Assembly (NCBI RefSeq): GCF_018494065.1
Contig: NZ_JABBFR010000012.1
Span: 1-64,000 of the forward strand
DNA from: Rosenbergiella gaditana
GTDB lineage: Bacteria > Pseudomonadota > Gammaproteobacteria > Enterobacterales > Enterobacteriaceae
Direction of reading: 5' to 3'
Length of the DNA stretch: 64,000 bases
Position numbers and translations under genes: made by a program
Notes under the pieces: model-generated
What the model was told of the DNA's origin: nothing
Databases searched by the model: none
The model's input: only the letters and a program-made list of their open reading frames with translations
Shown here: positions 28,819 to 38,960 of the stretch, piece after piece
Numbering within the stretch: the stretch's first letter is position 1
How the letters are laid out: every line of letters begins with the position of its first letter

Positions 28819-30723
28819 TTAAACGGGACGTATACTTTCTTCATCCACCTCTGCATCAAACATTTTACGCAAAGTCTGGATATGTGAATCATTTATGACA
28901 GCCTCTTTAGCCTGCAGTAAACGCTCTTCATAAATGACCTGACGCCATTCGAGTGGCGTTAAGTGTTCAGGATTATCATCGGACTCAATCGTGAGTTCAA
29001 CCGTTTCTCCCAATAACTGATGAAAGGCGTTGGTCAGTACCTGCTGCGCCGAGCTGGAATTTAAATGCTTCTGATGACTGCGCAGTTTAATCACAATGTG
29101 CTTATCGATCTGCTGTTTCCAGCTATTTAGGGCCAATTGCTGCACCAATTTAGGGAGCGACATGCCAGCAATCTGTGCCGCCCACGGATCGCGTTGGCAG
29201 GTCTCCACAATCAATTGCTGCATGAGTTCTGGATTTTTCTCGTGCTCTAGTGCGCTACGCAGCGCCTTAGGGGTTGCAACAGAGACTACCGTCGCCTCTT
29301 CAGTACGTTGCGATGTCCACCGGTAGCTCTCTTTTTTCTTAACAACGTTCTCGCTCGGGGGGTGTCCCACTGCAGACGCTTTACGCTCAGTGAGCGTCGC
29401 TAATCGCTCAAGCGCCGATTGTGCCGGTCGCGGACTCGACGCAACCGGCTCACTCTTTTTTGCTTGGGAAGCCCCTTGCCGCATCAAAGCCGTTCTCGCT
29501 TGCAGTAATTGACTGGTGGCATCATTTCCCACCGCCTGTGTTGGCGATGATACCTCGGCTGGGGTGGGCGCGACGGGTTTTTCCGGTATCGCTTCTCGAG
29601 TCTGTGGCGCGGGCGATGGCTTCGGCGATCCAGCGTTTAAAGGATGAAAAGCCAACGCACGCAGTAGCGTCATCTCAATCCCCATACGCGCTTCAGGCGC
29701 AAGGGGTAGCTCTTTACGCCCGGTTAAGATAATTTGGTAATAAAGCTGGAGATCTTCCGGGGGGACGCGACGCGCTAATTCGCGTAGTTGGGTTTCATGT
29801 TGTCGATACGCTTCATTCAATGAGTCGGGTATCAGTTGCAACATCGCAATGGTGTGCAAAACTCTGAGCATTTCGGCCAGCAAGGCATCCCATTCAGTCG
29901 CTCGGCTAGCTGCCTCCGCCACCAGAGACAAGGCACGCTCGCCATTACCTTTAACCAATGCTTCGACTAACCCTAACGGCTGTTCATCATCAAGGGTGCC
30001 TAGCATCTGCATGACGTCATGATCGGTAACGCGCCCATCCCCTGCGGCAATCGCTTGGTCAAGCAGACTCAGTGCGTCGCGCAAACTACCTTGTGCCGCG
30101 CGCGATAAGTATTGCAATGCCCGTACGTCAAAACTAATCTGATCACTATTCAGAATATGAGACAGTTGTTGTTGAATCTGATCGGTATCCAATGCTTTTA
30201 AGTGAAACTGTAAGCAGCGGGACAGAATAGTGACGGGAAGTTTTTGCGGATCAGTGGTCGCGAGTAAAAATTTTACATGCTCAGGCGGCTCTTCAAGCGT
30301 TTTTAGTAATGCATTAAAACTATGCCGTGACAGCATATGGACTTCGTCAATAAGGTAAACTTTAAAGCGGCCACGAACCGGCGCATATTGGACGTTATCC
30401 AGTAACTCCCGAGTATCTTCCACACGTGTACGCGAAGCGGCATCGATTTCAATTAAATCGATAAAACGTCCCTGCTCTATCTCAATACAGTTATCGCATT
30501 TTCCGCAAGGGGTAGCCGTGATACCCGTTTCACAATTTAACCCTTTGGCAAACAGTCGGGCGATACTGGTTTTCCCGACACCGCGTGTGCCAGAAAAAAG
30601 ATAAGCGTGATGCAGTCTGCCAAGGTTTAGACCGTTAGCCAGCGCGGTTAATACATGTTCCTGACCCACAACATCAGAAAAAATTTGTGGTCGCCATTTT
30701 CGTGCGAGAACCTGATAACTCAT
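28819..30723 (-). CDS. dnaX: DNA polymerase III subunits tau/gamma
   Basis: DnaX is the clamp-loader ATPase; full-length tau also links polymerase cores and the DnaB helicase. Walker A is FSGTRGVGKTS, the zinc motif is CETGITATPCGKCDNC, Walker B is VYLIDEVHMLS, and sensor 1 is in LLATTDPQKLP. The C-terminal tau part is diverged but complete (634 residues against 643). In E. coli an A-AAA-AAG slippery site makes gamma; here the matching place reads AAG-AAA-AAA-GAG, so P-site slippage would be mismatched (see findings). ybaB and recR follow. Confidence 0.97.
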   Translation of the reverse strand: MSYQVLARKWRPQIFSDVVGQEHVLTALANGLNLGRLHHAYLFSGTRGVGKTSIARLFAKGLNCETGITATPCGKCDNCIEIEQGRFIDLIEIDAASRTRVEDTRELLDNVQYAPVRGRFKVYLIDEVHMLSRHSFNALLKTLEEPPEHVKFLLATTDPQKLPVTILSRCLQFHLKALDTDQIQQQLSHILNSDQISFDVRALQYLSRAAQGSLRDALSLLDQAIAAGDGRVTDHDVMQMLGTLDDEQPLGLVEALVKGNGERALSLVAEAASRATEWDALLAEMLRVLHTIAMLQLIPDSLNEAYRQHETQLRELARRVPPEDLQLYYQIILTGRKELPLAPEARMGIEMTLLRALAFHPLNAGSPKPSPAPQTREAIPEKPVAPTPAEVSSPTQAVGNDATSQLLQARTALMRQGASQAKKSEPVASSPRPAQSALERLATLTERKASAVGHPPSENVVKKKESYRWTSQRTEEATVVSVATPKALRSALEHEKNPELMQQLIVETCQRDPWAAQIAGMSLPKLVQQLALNSWKQQIDKHIVIKLRSHQKHLNSSSAQQVLTNAFHQLLGETVELTIESDDNPEHLTPLEWRQVIYEERLLQAKEAVINDSHIQTLRKMFDAEVDEESIRPV

Positions 30724-30876
30724 GGAGATCGTATCACTTGATAGGAGTTAAATACCGACAACCGCGCTCACTCACGCGGCCGTCACATGACGATGCTTAC
30801 CGTAGCGTAATGCGCTCAGTTTAGCAGTCTGGTCGAGCGTTGCCCATCTATTTTAAGCCAAGCCCGAATGAGGATA

Positions 30877-31431
30877 TTAGTGACCCGGGAAGTCAACAAC
30901 ACTGAAGCAGTTGAGGCCAAGCTGATTCAATCGGCGCTCTCCTTCGAGATCGAAAAGATTAATCACGAATGCAGCATCTTCTACCTGAGCACCCGCGCGA
31001 CGAATAAGCTTAACTGTCGCTTCTATCGTCCCACCTGTTGCGAGTAAGTCATCAACAACCAGCACCTTATCGTTTTCAGTGAGTGCATCTTGGTGGATTT
31101 CGAGGGCATCTGTACCGTACTCCAGCACATAGGTTTCCTGCCAAACCGCACGAGGCAGCTTACCGGGTTTACGAACCGGAACAAATCCAACCCCTAATCC
31201 TAAAGCTACCGGCGCGCCGAATAAGAACCCTCTCGCTTCAGTTCCTATCACTTTGGTGATCCCTTTATCGCGATAACGTGCGACGATAAGTTCAATCGTA
31301 GCAGCGTAGGCCTGTGGGTCTTCTAATAGGCTCGTGACATCGCGAAACAGTATGCCTGGCTTTGGGTAGTCGGGTACACTGCAAATGCTGTCTTTGATCA
31401 GTGCGAGTTGAGCGTGGTGTGTAGTGGTCAT
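30877..31431 (-). CDS. apt: Adenine phosphoribosyltransferase
   Basis: Apt makes AMP from adenine and PRPP in purine salvage. The PRPP-binding loop [18 protein letters not shown] is clear, with the flexible loop (REC-type [10 protein letters not shown]) and [18 protein letters not shown]. The protein has 184 residues (E. coli 183). It lies upstream of dnaX in the same direction, with about 150 bp between, and is divergent from priC. The E. coli gene ybaN, usually nearby, is absent. Confidence 0.97.
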   Translation of the reverse strand: MTTTHHAQLALIKDSICSVPDYPKPGILFRDVTSLLEDPQAYAATIELIVARYRDKGITKVIGTEARGFLFGAPVALGLGVGFVPVRKPGKLPRAVWQETYVLEYGTDALEIHQDALTENDKVLVVDDLLATGGTIEATVKLIRRAGAQVEDAAFVINLFDLEGERRLNQLGLNCFSVVDFPGH

Positions 31432-31558
31432 GATATTGTGCCTGGTGACATGTGAAGAGTGAGGCGCCCTGTACTAACAGGATATGTGCGATGAAGAAAT
31501 TGCCGCCTACGCATCAAAACCGTCAAATTTAAGCAAAGTAAAGGATAAATGCAACTCT

Positions 31559-32050
31559 ATGAACCAGAAAGTCGTCATTAACCAGCTACGTAAACTCGTG
31601 GATCATCTAACCAATCAGGTTAAGGGGCTGGGCAACCCTCGCTTAAAAGCTATCGGTTTCGAACGACAACTCTTCAAAAATCATTACGCCACGCTGAACG
31701 GCTACTTACAAGAATGTGCTCATACGCTCAATAATCTTGAGCAAAGCGATCCCAGTCTATCAACCAAACAGTGGCAACTCGAACATCTGGTTGAACAATG
31801 TCAGGCGATACAGAAAGTCATTCACACCCTTCCAGCTGGAAAAATCAATATCGTCACACCACAAGAAGAGCTGGCTGGCTATGAGCGCAGGTTGTTGAAA
31901 ATGGTTGCCGACCTTGAGCATCAGGTGGCTACCGCTAGCGGTTTTCACGAACAGCAGCAATTGCTGTCAACCTTGGCGAGCACTCGACAACGTCTAACCC
32001 GTTGTCAAACTGCGCAAAAAGACTATTCTTGGAAGAAAAATATGTCGTAA
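31559..32050 (+). CDS. priC: Primosomal replication protein PriC
   Basis: PriC helps reload DnaB at stalled forks and interacts with SSB. The protein is all-helical, with the family pattern FERQLF near residue 34 and YERRLLKMVADLE near residue 105. Sequence is diverged from E. coli (175 residues), but size, position beside apt and helix pattern agree. The ATG at 31559 is chosen because the upstream 25 residues of the open frame do not match the family. A better-placed ribosome site is not obvious, so the start is uncertain. rsmS follows. Confidence 0.8.
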   Translation: MNQKVVINQLRKLVDHLTNQVKGLGNPRLKAIGFERQLFKNHYATLNGYLQECAHTLNNLEQSDPSLSTKQWQLEHLVEQCQAIQKVIHTLPAGKINIVTPQEELAGYERRLLKMVADLEHQVATASGFHEQQQLLSTLASTRQRLTRCQTAQKDYSWKKNMS

Positions 32051-32107
32051 TGAGTTGATGAACTCGACGGCTACTCACTCCTTTCTACTATTGCAGGCGC
32101 TTTACGT

Positions 32108-32275
32108 ATGTCGTTACATTCCGCTCCCCTCGAAACTCAATTAGCGATTGATCTCATTATGCTGCTGGAAAACCATAATCTTCCAATTCAGGTAGTGTTA
32201 GAGGCCTTAAAAATCGTAGAGCGAGATTTTCAACATAAATTAGATCAAGAAACGTTATCATCGGATTCAGCGTGA
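32108..32275 (+). CDS. rsmS: Small protein RsmS (YbaM)
   Basis: A 55-residue protein matching E. coli YbaM/RsmS (53 residues): it begins MSLHSAP and continues QLAIDLIMLLENHNLP and LEALKIVERDFQHKL. RsmS was described in Pectobacterium as a regulator of secondary metabolism; its mechanism is unknown. It follows priC in the same direction, as in E. coli. Its last 31 bp overlap the end of acrR on the other strand, because mscK, which separates them in E. coli, is missing. Confidence 0.85.
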   Translation: MSLHSAPLETQLAIDLIMLLENHNLPIQVVLEALKIVERDFQHKLDQETLSSDSA

Positions 32276-32910
32276 GGCGTAATACGCAAAGACGGGCTAT
32301 ATTGTAATAAATCTATCATAGCCTGCACTAACGTTGGGGCAAGTGCCTTCATATCAAAACTAGCGGGTGAAAATAACCAATTTTCAATGATACCTGTAAT
32401 GTAGGCTCTACACACCACAGCAGAACGCTGCGTATCCAGAGTGCTCGGTAATTGCTGAGCATGAATACAGAGGGACAGTTTTTCGGCAATCTTAGGGTAA
32501 TCTTCTAAAACTAATTTTTGATCAAGTTGGTTTATAGATTGCATCTCCCCTACGAACTCACACTTATGGTAAATAATTTCCATAATTTTACGCCGACGCT
32601 CATCGACGACTAAAGATTGCAAAAAAGAGATTAAAAAGTGCTTTAATTGCCCAAGCGGATCGTTAGGATAGAGAGAAGCAAACTCGAGGTGTAGACGGTC
32701 GATCTCCTCATCACTGTTTACCCAGATCGCTTTGAATAGTTCCGTCTTGTTTTTGAAGTGCCAATAAATAGCACCGCGGGTCATGCCTGCATGCTCAGCG
32801 ATATCAGATAACGATGTGGCGGAAACACCTCGACCGGCGAAACAATCGATCGCGGCTTCAATGAGTAAAGATTTGGTTTCCAGCGCTTGTGCTTTAGTTT
32901 TTCGTGCCAT
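32245..32910 (-). CDS. acrR: TetR-family repressor AcrR
   Basis: AcrR represses acrAB and itself and is released by pump substrates. The N-terminal helix-turn-helix is well kept (AAIDCFAGRGVSATSLSDIA, MTRGAIYWHFKNKTELF). The C-terminal ligand pocket is more variable. The protein has 221 residues (E. coli 215). It is divergent from acrA, with the palindromic operator between. Its 3' end overlaps rsmS antisense. Confidence 0.95.
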   Translation of the reverse strand: MARKTKAQALETKSLLIEAAIDCFAGRGVSATSLSDIAEHAGMTRGAIYWHFKNKTELFKAIWVNSDEEIDRLHLEFASLYPNDPLGQLKHFLISFLQSLVVDERRRKIMEIIYHKCEFVGEMQSINQLDQKLVLEDYPKIAEKLSLCIHAQQLPSTLDTQRSAVVCRAYITGIIENWLFSPASFDMKALAPTLVQAMIDLLQYSPSLRITPHAESDDNVS

Positions 32911-32969
32911 AGTGAATTATTTAGCTTTAAATTCTGCGTTATTGTTAGAATAATTGTTGCACTAATGCT

Positions 32970-32993
32970 TACATACATTCATGTATATATGTA
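32970..32993. promoter_or_regulatory. AcrR operator
   Basis: The 24-bp near-palindrome begins TACATACATTCATG and ends TATATGTA. It corresponds closely to the E. coli AcrR operator between acrR and acrA. Confidence 0.85.
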
Positions 32994-33076
32994 CTATAAC
33001 ACGCATTATCTTTACACACATTTCTCGACACCATTTATTGTCGCGTACTTAATTCCGGACGAGTAGAGGTTTTACT

Positions 33077-34255
33077 ATGAAAATGAACAGAGGATTGACA
33101 CCTCTGGCAGCAATTCTGATGTTATCAGGCGCAGTTGTGCTAAGTGGTTGTGATGATAAATCGCAACAGTCCGCACAAAAATCTGCGCCTGAAGTCGGTG
33201 TTGTCACGTTGAAAGCCGCCCCTATAGATATGACTACTGAGTTACCAGGAAGAACCTCTGCTTATCGTGTAGCTGAAGTACGCCCTCAGGTTTCAGGGAT
33301 CATCTTAAAGCGCAATTTCGTAGAAGGGACTGATATTAAAGCGGGTGAATCCCTTTACCAAATTGATCCAGCACCTTATCAAGCAACCTATAACAGTGCG
33401 CTAGGAGATCTCGCTAAAGCCCAAGCGAACGCGCGTATCGCACAAGTGACGCTGAACCGTTATAAACCCTTGTTAGGCACAAAATACATAAGCCAACAAG
33501 ACTACGACACGGCAGCCGCTACCTTAGCGCAGAATAATGCAGCGGTTCGCTCAGCGCAGGCTGCGGTGGAAAATGCGCGCATTAACCTCGCCTACACCAA
33601 AGTCTCGTCACCGATTTCTGGTCGTATCGGTAAAACAGCCGTCACCGAAGGTGCTTTGGTACAGAATGGTCAAACTACTGCCTTGGCGACCGTTCAGCAA
33701 CTTGACCCGCTCTACGTTGACTTAACGCAATCCAGCGACGACTTTATGCGTTTACGTAATCAGTTATCGTCCGGTGAGCTGACGCAAGGTGAAGGTAAAG
33801 CCCCTGTCACTATCGTGTTAAACGATGGTACCACCTTGAAACAAAAGGGAACCTTAGAGTTTTCTGATGTGACTGTCGATCAAACTACGGGTTCCATCAC
33901 GTTGCGTGCCATTGTCCCTAATCCTGATCACAGCTTGCTGCCGGGGATGTTTGTTCGCGCACGTGTAGAGGAAGGCGTTAACCAAAATGCCCTGCTCGTT
34001 CCACAACAAGCCATTACCCGTACGCCTACTGGTCAAGCCACCGCGATGATCGTCAATGCTGAGGACAAAGTCGACGTTCGCCAAGTGACTGCCCAAGAGG
34101 CAATTGGTGATAAATGGCTGGTAACCTCTGGCCTCAAGGCGGGAGATCGCGTGATTTCTCTTGGTGTTCAACGTGCCGTTCAAGGTGTGAAAGTCTCACC
34201 GAAAGAAGTCAGCGCTGACCAGAAAGATGATACTGCATCGACGCAGTCTGAATAA
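33077..34255 (+). CDS. acrA: Membrane fusion protein AcrA
   Basis: AcrA is the periplasmic adaptor that joins AcrB to TolC. The lipoprotein signal ends in VVLSGCDD, with Cys25 as the lipidated residue. Then come the beta-barrel/lipoyl parts (VRPQVSGIILKRNF, VEGTDIKAGESLYQIDP), a helical hairpin of about 70 residues, and the membrane-proximal domain. The protein has 392 residues (E. coli 397). Divergent from acrR; acrB follows after 28 bp in one operon. Confidence 0.97.
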   Translation: MKMNRGLTPLAAILMLSGAVVLSGCDDKSQQSAQKSAPEVGVVTLKAAPIDMTTELPGRTSAYRVAEVRPQVSGIILKRNFVEGTDIKAGESLYQIDPAPYQATYNSALGDLAKAQANARIAQVTLNRYKPLLGTKYISQQDYDTAAATLAQNNAAVRSAQAAVENARINLAYTKVSSPISGRIGKTAVTEGALVQNGQTTALATVQQLDPLYVDLTQSSDDFMRLRNQLSSGELTQGEGKAPVTIVLNDGTTLKQKGTLEFSDVTVDQTTGSITLRAIVPNPDHSLLPGMFVRARVEEGVNQNALLVPQQAITRTPTGQATAMIVNAEDKVDVRQVTAQEAIGDKWLVTSGLKAGDRVISLGVQRAVQGVKVSPKEVSADQKDDTASTQSE

Positions 34256-34283
34256 TTTTTGCGTTAACAGGAGCCACTGACAT

Positions 34284-37200
34284 ATGGCTAAGTTCTTTAT
34301 AGATCGCCCCATATTTGCTTGGGTACTCGCCATCGTTATTATGATGGTCGGGGCGCTATCGATCATGAAACTTCCGATCGAGCAGTATCCCGAAGTTGCA
34401 CCACCCGCCGTACAGGTTCGCGCTGCGTATCCGGGCGCTGATGCGAAAACATTACAAGACTCTGTGACTCAGGTTATTGAACAGAACATGAATGGATTAG
34501 ATGGACTGCTCTATATGTCCTCTAACAGTGATTCTTCTGGTAACTTGCAGTTAACGCTGACCTTCGCGTCAGGAACCGATGCAGATATTGCGCAGGTTCA
34601 GGTTCAGAACAAACTGCAGCTAGCGATGCCATTGCTGCCGCAAGAAGTCCAACAACAGGGGATTAACGTTCAAAAATCCTCCAGTAGCTTCTTGATGGTT
34701 GCGGGGTTTGTGAGTGAAGACGGCACTATGGATATGAATGACCTTGCCGATTATATCTCCTCTAACGTCAAAGACCCGATCAGTCGGACGACTGGTGTGG
34801 GCGACACGCAGCTGTTCGGTGCGCAATACGCGATGCGTATTTGGATGGACCCTGCGAAGCTAGTCAATTATAACCTCACCCCGAGTGATATCATCACCGC
34901 TATCAAAGCCCAAAACTCCCAAGTCTCCGCGGGGCAATTGGGAGGAGCGCCAGCTGTTGCTGATCAACAGTTGAACTCCTCAATTATTGCTCAGACTCGA
35001 CTGACCAGTCCTGAAGAGTTCGGGAAAATTTTGTTAAAGACTAACACCGATGGTTCAACCGTCCGCCTAAGTGATGTTGCAACAATTAAGTTGGGGGGAG
35101 AGAACTACGAGGTAGTCGCACGCTTCAATGGTCACCCTGCATCAGGGTTAGGGATTAAACTTGCCACTGGGGCTAATGCACTGGATACCGCCAACGCGGT
35201 GAAAGCACGCCTGAAAGAAATGGAACCTTTCTTCCCGCATGGCATGAAGTTGGTTTACCCATACGATACGACTCCATTTGTAAAAATCTCAATTTTTGAG
35301 GTAGTCAAAACACTCTTTGAAGCCATCGTATTGGTTTTCTTAGTGATGTATATGTTCCTGCAAAGCTTCCGCGCCACGCTAATCCCGACCATCGCGGTGC
35401 CGGTCGTTTTATTGGGAACATTCGGCATAATTAGCGCCTTCGGTTACTCGATAAACACCCTCACCATGTTCGGACTGGTCCTCGCCATAGGACTCTTGGT
35501 CGATGATGCCATTGTGGTGGTTGAAAACGTCGAACGGGTGATGGAGGAGGAAGGATTAGATCCTAAAGAGGCAACTAAGCGCTCTATGGAGCAGATCCAA
35601 GGTGCGTTAGTCGGGATTGCCTTAGTCCTTTCTGCCGTCTTCATTCCCATGGCATTCTTCGGTGGCTCCACCGGGGTAATCTACCGTCAGTTCTCGATTA
35701 CCATTGTTTCAGCGATGGTGTTGTCGGTACTGGTTGCGATGATCTTGACCCCTGCTCTCTGTGCGACCTTGCTTAAAAAACATGATAATAACGACCACAA
35801 AGAGAAAGGTTTCTTTGGCTGGTTTAACAGAATGTTTGATAAGAGCACCAACCACTATGTAAACAGTGTCAGCCATATTATCCGCCGTACCGGCCGCTAC
35901 TTAATTATTTACGTCGTGATCGTGGCCGGAATGGTTTGGTTGTTTATGAAATTACCGACCTCCTTCTTACCTGAAGAAGATCAGGGTATATTAGTGGTAC
36001 AGGCACAATTACCTGCAGGCGCGACGCAACAACGTACCGAAAAGGTGCTTGATCAGGTTACTGATTACTTCCTTACTCATGAGAAAGAGGCAGTTAAATC
36101 TGTCTTTACGGTAAACGGATTTGGTTTTGCCGGACGCGGACAAAACACCGGTATCGCCTTCTTAAGCTTAAAGCCTTGGGAAGAGCGGACAGCCGCCGCT
36201 GACAAAGTCGAGGCGATTGCAGGCCGCGCTATGGTCGCCTTAGGCCAGATTAAAGATGCGATAGTCATTCCGTTCAACCTTCCTGCAATTATCGAGCTGG
36301 GTAATGCGACAGGCTTTGACTTTGAACTGGTGGATAATGCCAACTTAGGTCATGACAAGTTGATGCAAGCCCGTAACCAATTACTGGGTATGGCGGCTCA
36401 ACATCCTGACGTGTTAGTAGGTATGCGTCCTAATGGTTTGGAAGATACACCGCAATATAAGCTCATCATTGACCAAGAAAAAGCGCGTGCGCTTGGCGTG
36501 TCAATCTCTGATATCAATACCACGCTCAGTGCGAGCTGGGGCGGTAACTACGTCAACGACTTTATTGACCGTGGACGGGTGAAGAAAGTTTACGTGATGG
36601 GTGAAGCTGATTCCCGTATGTTGCCTAGCGATATCAATAAGTGGTATGTACGCAACAGTGACGGCGAGATGGTGCCCTTCTCAGCTTTCACTAGTGCGAA
36701 ATGGCAGTACGGTTCCCCACGTTTAGAACGTTATAACGGATTACCTTCATTGGAAATTCTCGGTCAGGCAGCTCCCGGTAAGAGTTCCGGTGAAGCCATG
36801 AACTTGATGGAACAATTGGCTTCCAAGCTGCCACAAGGTATTGGTTACCAGTGGACCGGTATGTCATACCAAGAGCGTATGTCAGGAAACCAAGCGCCAG
36901 CGTTATATGCTATCTCGTTGATTGTAGTCTTCCTCTGTTTAGCCGCACTCTACGAGAGCTGGTCGATACCTTTCGCTGTCATGTTGGTGGTACCACTCGG
37001 TGTTATCGGTGCCCTTGCCTTCACAACGCTTCGCGGTATGAGTAACGATGTTTACTTTGTCGTCGGACTCTTAACCACTGTCGGGATATCTGCAAAGAAT
37101 GCTATCTTGATTGTTGAATTCGCGGTCGATTTAATGAAGGAAGGCAAAGGTCTTATGGAGGCAACTCTGGATGCGGTACGCATGCGTCTACGTCCGATCT

Positions 37201-37400
37201 TAATGACTTCTATGGCCTTTATGCTGGGTGTACTCCCCTTAGCGATCAGTTCAGGTGCAGGCTCCGGTGCTCAGAATGCTGTAGGGACTGGAGTTATTGG
37301 GGGAATGGTGACAGCGACGTGTTTAGCGATCTTCCTTGTACCTGTCTTCTTTGTCGTTGTTCGCCGACGCTTTGGTGGACAAAAAGAGAAAAAACAGTAA
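34284..37400 (+). CDS. acrB: Multidrug efflux RND transporter AcrB
   Basis: AcrB is the trimeric inner-membrane RND pump for many drugs, dyes and bile salts. The protein has 1038 residues (E. coli 1049) with 12 helices and two large periplasmic loops. The proton-relay pair Asp-Asp is in [18 protein letters not shown], and the relay Lys in the late motif [15 protein letters not shown]. Gly-rich switch-loop and Phe-rich pocket segments are present ([14 protein letters not shown]). It is followed by a strong terminator. Confidence 0.98.
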   Translation: MAKFFIDRPIFAWVLAIVIMMVGALSIMKLPIEQYPEVAPPAVQVRAAYPGADAKTLQDSVTQVIEQNMNGLDGLLYMSSNSDSSGNLQLTLTFASGTDADIAQVQVQNKLQLAMPLLPQEVQQQGINVQKSSSSFLMVAGFVSEDGTMDMNDLADYISSNVKDPISRTTGVGDTQLFGAQYAMRIWMDPAKLVNYNLTPSDIITAIKAQNSQVSAGQLGGAPAVADQQLNSSIIAQTRLTSPEEFGKILLKTNTDGSTVRLSDVATIKLGGENYEVVARFNGHPASGLGIKLATGANALDTANAVKARLKEMEPFFPHGMKLVYPYDTTPFVKISIFEVVKTLFEAIVLVFLVMYMFLQSFRATLIPTIAVPVVLLGTFGIISAFGYSINTLTMFGLVLAIGLLVDDAIVVVENVERVMEEEGLDPKEATKRSMEQIQGALVGIALVLSAVFIPMAFFGGSTGVIYRQFSITIVSAMVLSVLVAMILTPALCATLLKKHDNNDHKEKGFFGWFNRMFDKSTNHYVNSVSHIIRRTGRYLIIYVVIVAGMVWLFMKLPTSFLPEEDQGILVVQAQLPAGATQQRTEKVLDQVTDYFLTHEKEAVKSVFTVNGFGFAGRGQNTGIAFLSLKPWEERTAAADKVEAIAGRAMVALGQIKDAIVIPFNLPAIIELGNATGFDFELVDNANLGHDKLMQARNQLLGMAAQHPDVLVGMRPNGLEDTPQYKLIIDQEKARALGVSISDINTTLSASWGGNYVNDFIDRGRVKKVYVMGEADSRMLPSDINKWYVRNSDGEMVPFSAFTSAKWQYGSPRLERYNGLPSLEILGQAAPGKSSGEAMNLMEQLASKLPQGIGYQWTGMSYQERMSGNQAPALYAISLIVVFLCLAALYESWSIPFAVMLVVPLGVIGALAFTTLRGMSNDVYFVVGLLTTVGISAKNAILIVEFAVDLMKEGKGLMEATLDAVRMRLRPILMTSMAFMLGVLPLAISSGAGSGAQNAVGTGVIGGMVTATCLAIFLVPVFFVVVRRRFGGQKEKKQ

Positions 37401-37420
37401 TCCCCTTCTCTTCTTATCAT

Positions 37421-37444
37421 GGGCTGCTTAGGCAGCCCTTTTTT
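37421..37444 (+). terminator. Rho-independent terminator of acrAB
   Basis: GGGCTGC-TTAG-GCAGCCC followed by six T, 20 bp after the acrB stop. A textbook terminator. Confidence 0.93.
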
Positions 37445-37720
37445 CGCCACAATGTAATCATTTATTAATCATTTTTGTCCATTGATTTTGACTGAGGCTT
37501 TTTGAATTTAGCCAAGTGGTTTATAATAAATATGTCGTCGTCGATAGTTAAAACCCATCTATTAAAAGGATGAATACACGTACAATTGAAGTAATCTTAC
37601 CCAATGTAAGGGTGTGATGTGTTCAAGCGTCATCCGACTAGGACAGAAATATAAAGCGACTGACAAAATTTGGTGTCGACTACGCGATCACTTTTCAATC
37701 TGAAGATGAAGAGGTGAATG
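37445..37720 (+). promoter_or_regulatory. Intergenic region ahead of tomB-hha
   Basis: About 275 bp with no gene. A TATAAT box (37522-37527) with a poor -35 (TTTTTG, 17 bp upstream) could start the tomB-hha transcript, leaving a leader of nearly 200 nt. Within it, CTTAC-CCAAT-GTAAG forms a small dyad. I see no known riboswitch. Confidence 0.35.
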
Positions 37721-38059
37721 ATGGATGAATATACGCCAAAATATTTCGATATTGCGCAACTAAAATATCTTTGTGAAAAACTCTATACTGAATGTGAACT
37801 GTTACTCAGCGAAAATACACTTTTCACTGTGAACGACCCTACCGCAATAGAATCTTTGTTATTGAACGACTTCATTGAACATATCGCTAATGTAGGAATC
37901 AATTACAGAATCAAATATTCACGGGATACTGCATTAACCGAAGCGCTTGATCAATTTTTAGACCATTCATCCCAGTTATTGGGAAATTATGGCGTAACAC
38001 CCAAAGAAATAACGCAATGGAAACAAATGTCCGATACACTTTTCCAATATTTTCATTAA
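37721..38059 (+). CDS. tomB: Antitoxin/biofilm modulator TomB
   Basis: TomB (YbaJ) pairs with Hha; in E. coli it counteracts Hha toxicity, using oxygen-dependent oxidation of Hha. The protein has 112 residues, shorter than E. coli (124), missing the C-terminal tail with its Cys. Conserved parts are MDEYTPKYFDIAQLKYLCEK, VNDPTAIESLLLNDFIEHIA, and YRIKYSRDTALTEALDQFLD. The ATG at 37721 is preferred over the adjacent 37718 by family alignment. hha follows after 31 bp. Confidence 0.92.
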   Translation: MDEYTPKYFDIAQLKYLCEKLYTECELLLSENTLFTVNDPTAIESLLLNDFIEHIANVGINYRIKYSRDTALTEALDQFLDHSSQLLGNYGVTPKEITQWKQMSDTLFQYFH

Positions 38060-38090
38060 AACAATAAATAAGTATGAGTAACTAATAATA

Positions 38091-38315
38091 ATGAATACCA
38101 ACACCTTGCCATTGACTAAGAATGACTATTTGATGCGTCTAAGACGTTGCCGCTCTCTTGAAACACTTGAGAGAGTGATCGAGAAGAATAAATATGAGTT
38201 AGCCGATGATGAATTAGTGGTTTTTTACTCCGCCGCTGATCACCGTCTCGCTGAGCTAACAATGAATAAGTTATACGACAAAGTTCCTGCAACGGTATGG
38301 AAATACGTCCGCTAG
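38091..38315 (+). CDS. hha: Hemolysin expression modulator Hha
   Basis: Hha is a small partner of H-NS that helps silence horizontally acquired and virulence genes. The protein has 74 residues (E. coli 72), with [30 protein letters not shown] and [20 protein letters not shown]. The single family Cys near 22 is present. It is the second gene of the tomB-hha unit. Confidence 0.97.
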   Translation: MNTNTLPLTKNDYLMRLRRCRSLETLERVIEKNKYELADDELVVFYSAADHRLAELTMNKLYDKVPATVWKYVR

Positions 38316-38388
38316 CGAAACACTCAAGGTGAAAGGAGTCTATGGCAAGGATGCTATGAACGTGATGTTATAGGATGGTACAAGGATT

Positions 38389-38502
38389 GGGTGGGGCCCT
38401 TGCCAGCGACATCCCGGCACATGTGTTACCTGCTGCGGCTGCTTCCTTCCGGACCTGACCGGGTTAACAGGTTAACATTGCGGGAGAACCAACAAGGTCC
38501 CC
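38389..38502 (-). ncRNA. ffs: 4.5S RNA of the signal recognition particle
   Basis: The minus strand gives a 114-nt RNA (5' GGGGACCTTGTTGG at 38502, 3' end CCCCACCC at 38389) with the SRP core: GGTCAGGTCCGGAAGGAAGC, including the GGAA tetraloop and the symmetric loop bound by Ffh. The ends pair into the long hairpin. The place between hha and ybaZ is as in E. coli. Confidence 0.97.
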
Positions 38503-38620
38503 ATTGAGTTGCTCATAAGAGCGAGTGAGATTATGGTAGATGGGCGTTAGAAATGCAAGCGCGATAGCACCAACCGCTGTTTTATTAAGCATTCCACTAC
38601 ACAACGGATGAATTATTCAC

Positions 38621-38935
38621 ATGTCTCCTCAAGAACCCTCGTTTGAACAGCGCGTTTGGTTAGTCGTCGATGCCATACCTTACGGTAATGTGGCCAGTTA
38701 TGGCGATATTGCACTGTTAGCAGGTCATCCTCGCGCTGCACGACAAGTAGGGAGAATACTTAAGTCTCTCCCCAACACCTCTCTGTTACCTTGGCATCGT
38801 GTTATTTCGCAGCAAGGAAAAATCTCATTACCGGGTTCGCAGGGAAGTAAGCAAATCGATGCGTTACGTAAGGAAGGGATTGACGTTACTCAGGCAGGAA
38901 AAATTGATATGAAAAGATATCGTTGGCGGCCATAG
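38621..38935 (+). CDS. ybaZ: Alkyltransferase-like protein (ATL) YbaZ
   Basis: A 104-residue relative of O6-alkylguanine methyltransferases that cannot transfer alkyl groups because the active-site PCHR is PWHR (LLPWHRVISQQG). ATL proteins bind O6-alkylguanine and hand it to nucleotide excision repair. The helix-turn-helix with Tyr and Arg finger appears as VASYGDIALLAGHPRAARQVG. It is shorter than E. coli YbaZ (129) but has all the domain. It stands alone, next to ybaY. Confidence 0.92.
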   Translation: MSPQEPSFEQRVWLVVDAIPYGNVASYGDIALLAGHPRAARQVGRILKSLPNTSLLPWHRVISQQGKISLPGSQGSKQIDALRKEGIDVTQAGKIDMKRYRWRP

Positions 38936-38960
38936 TCCGCCAACGATACTCGCTTACTCA

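Noticed and set aside
37570..37617. 15-codon open frame (MNTRTIEVILPNVRV) ahead of tomB
   Set aside because: The A/G-rich stretch is too close to the ATG for a ribosome site, and there is no sign of conservation. I do not claim a leader peptide.
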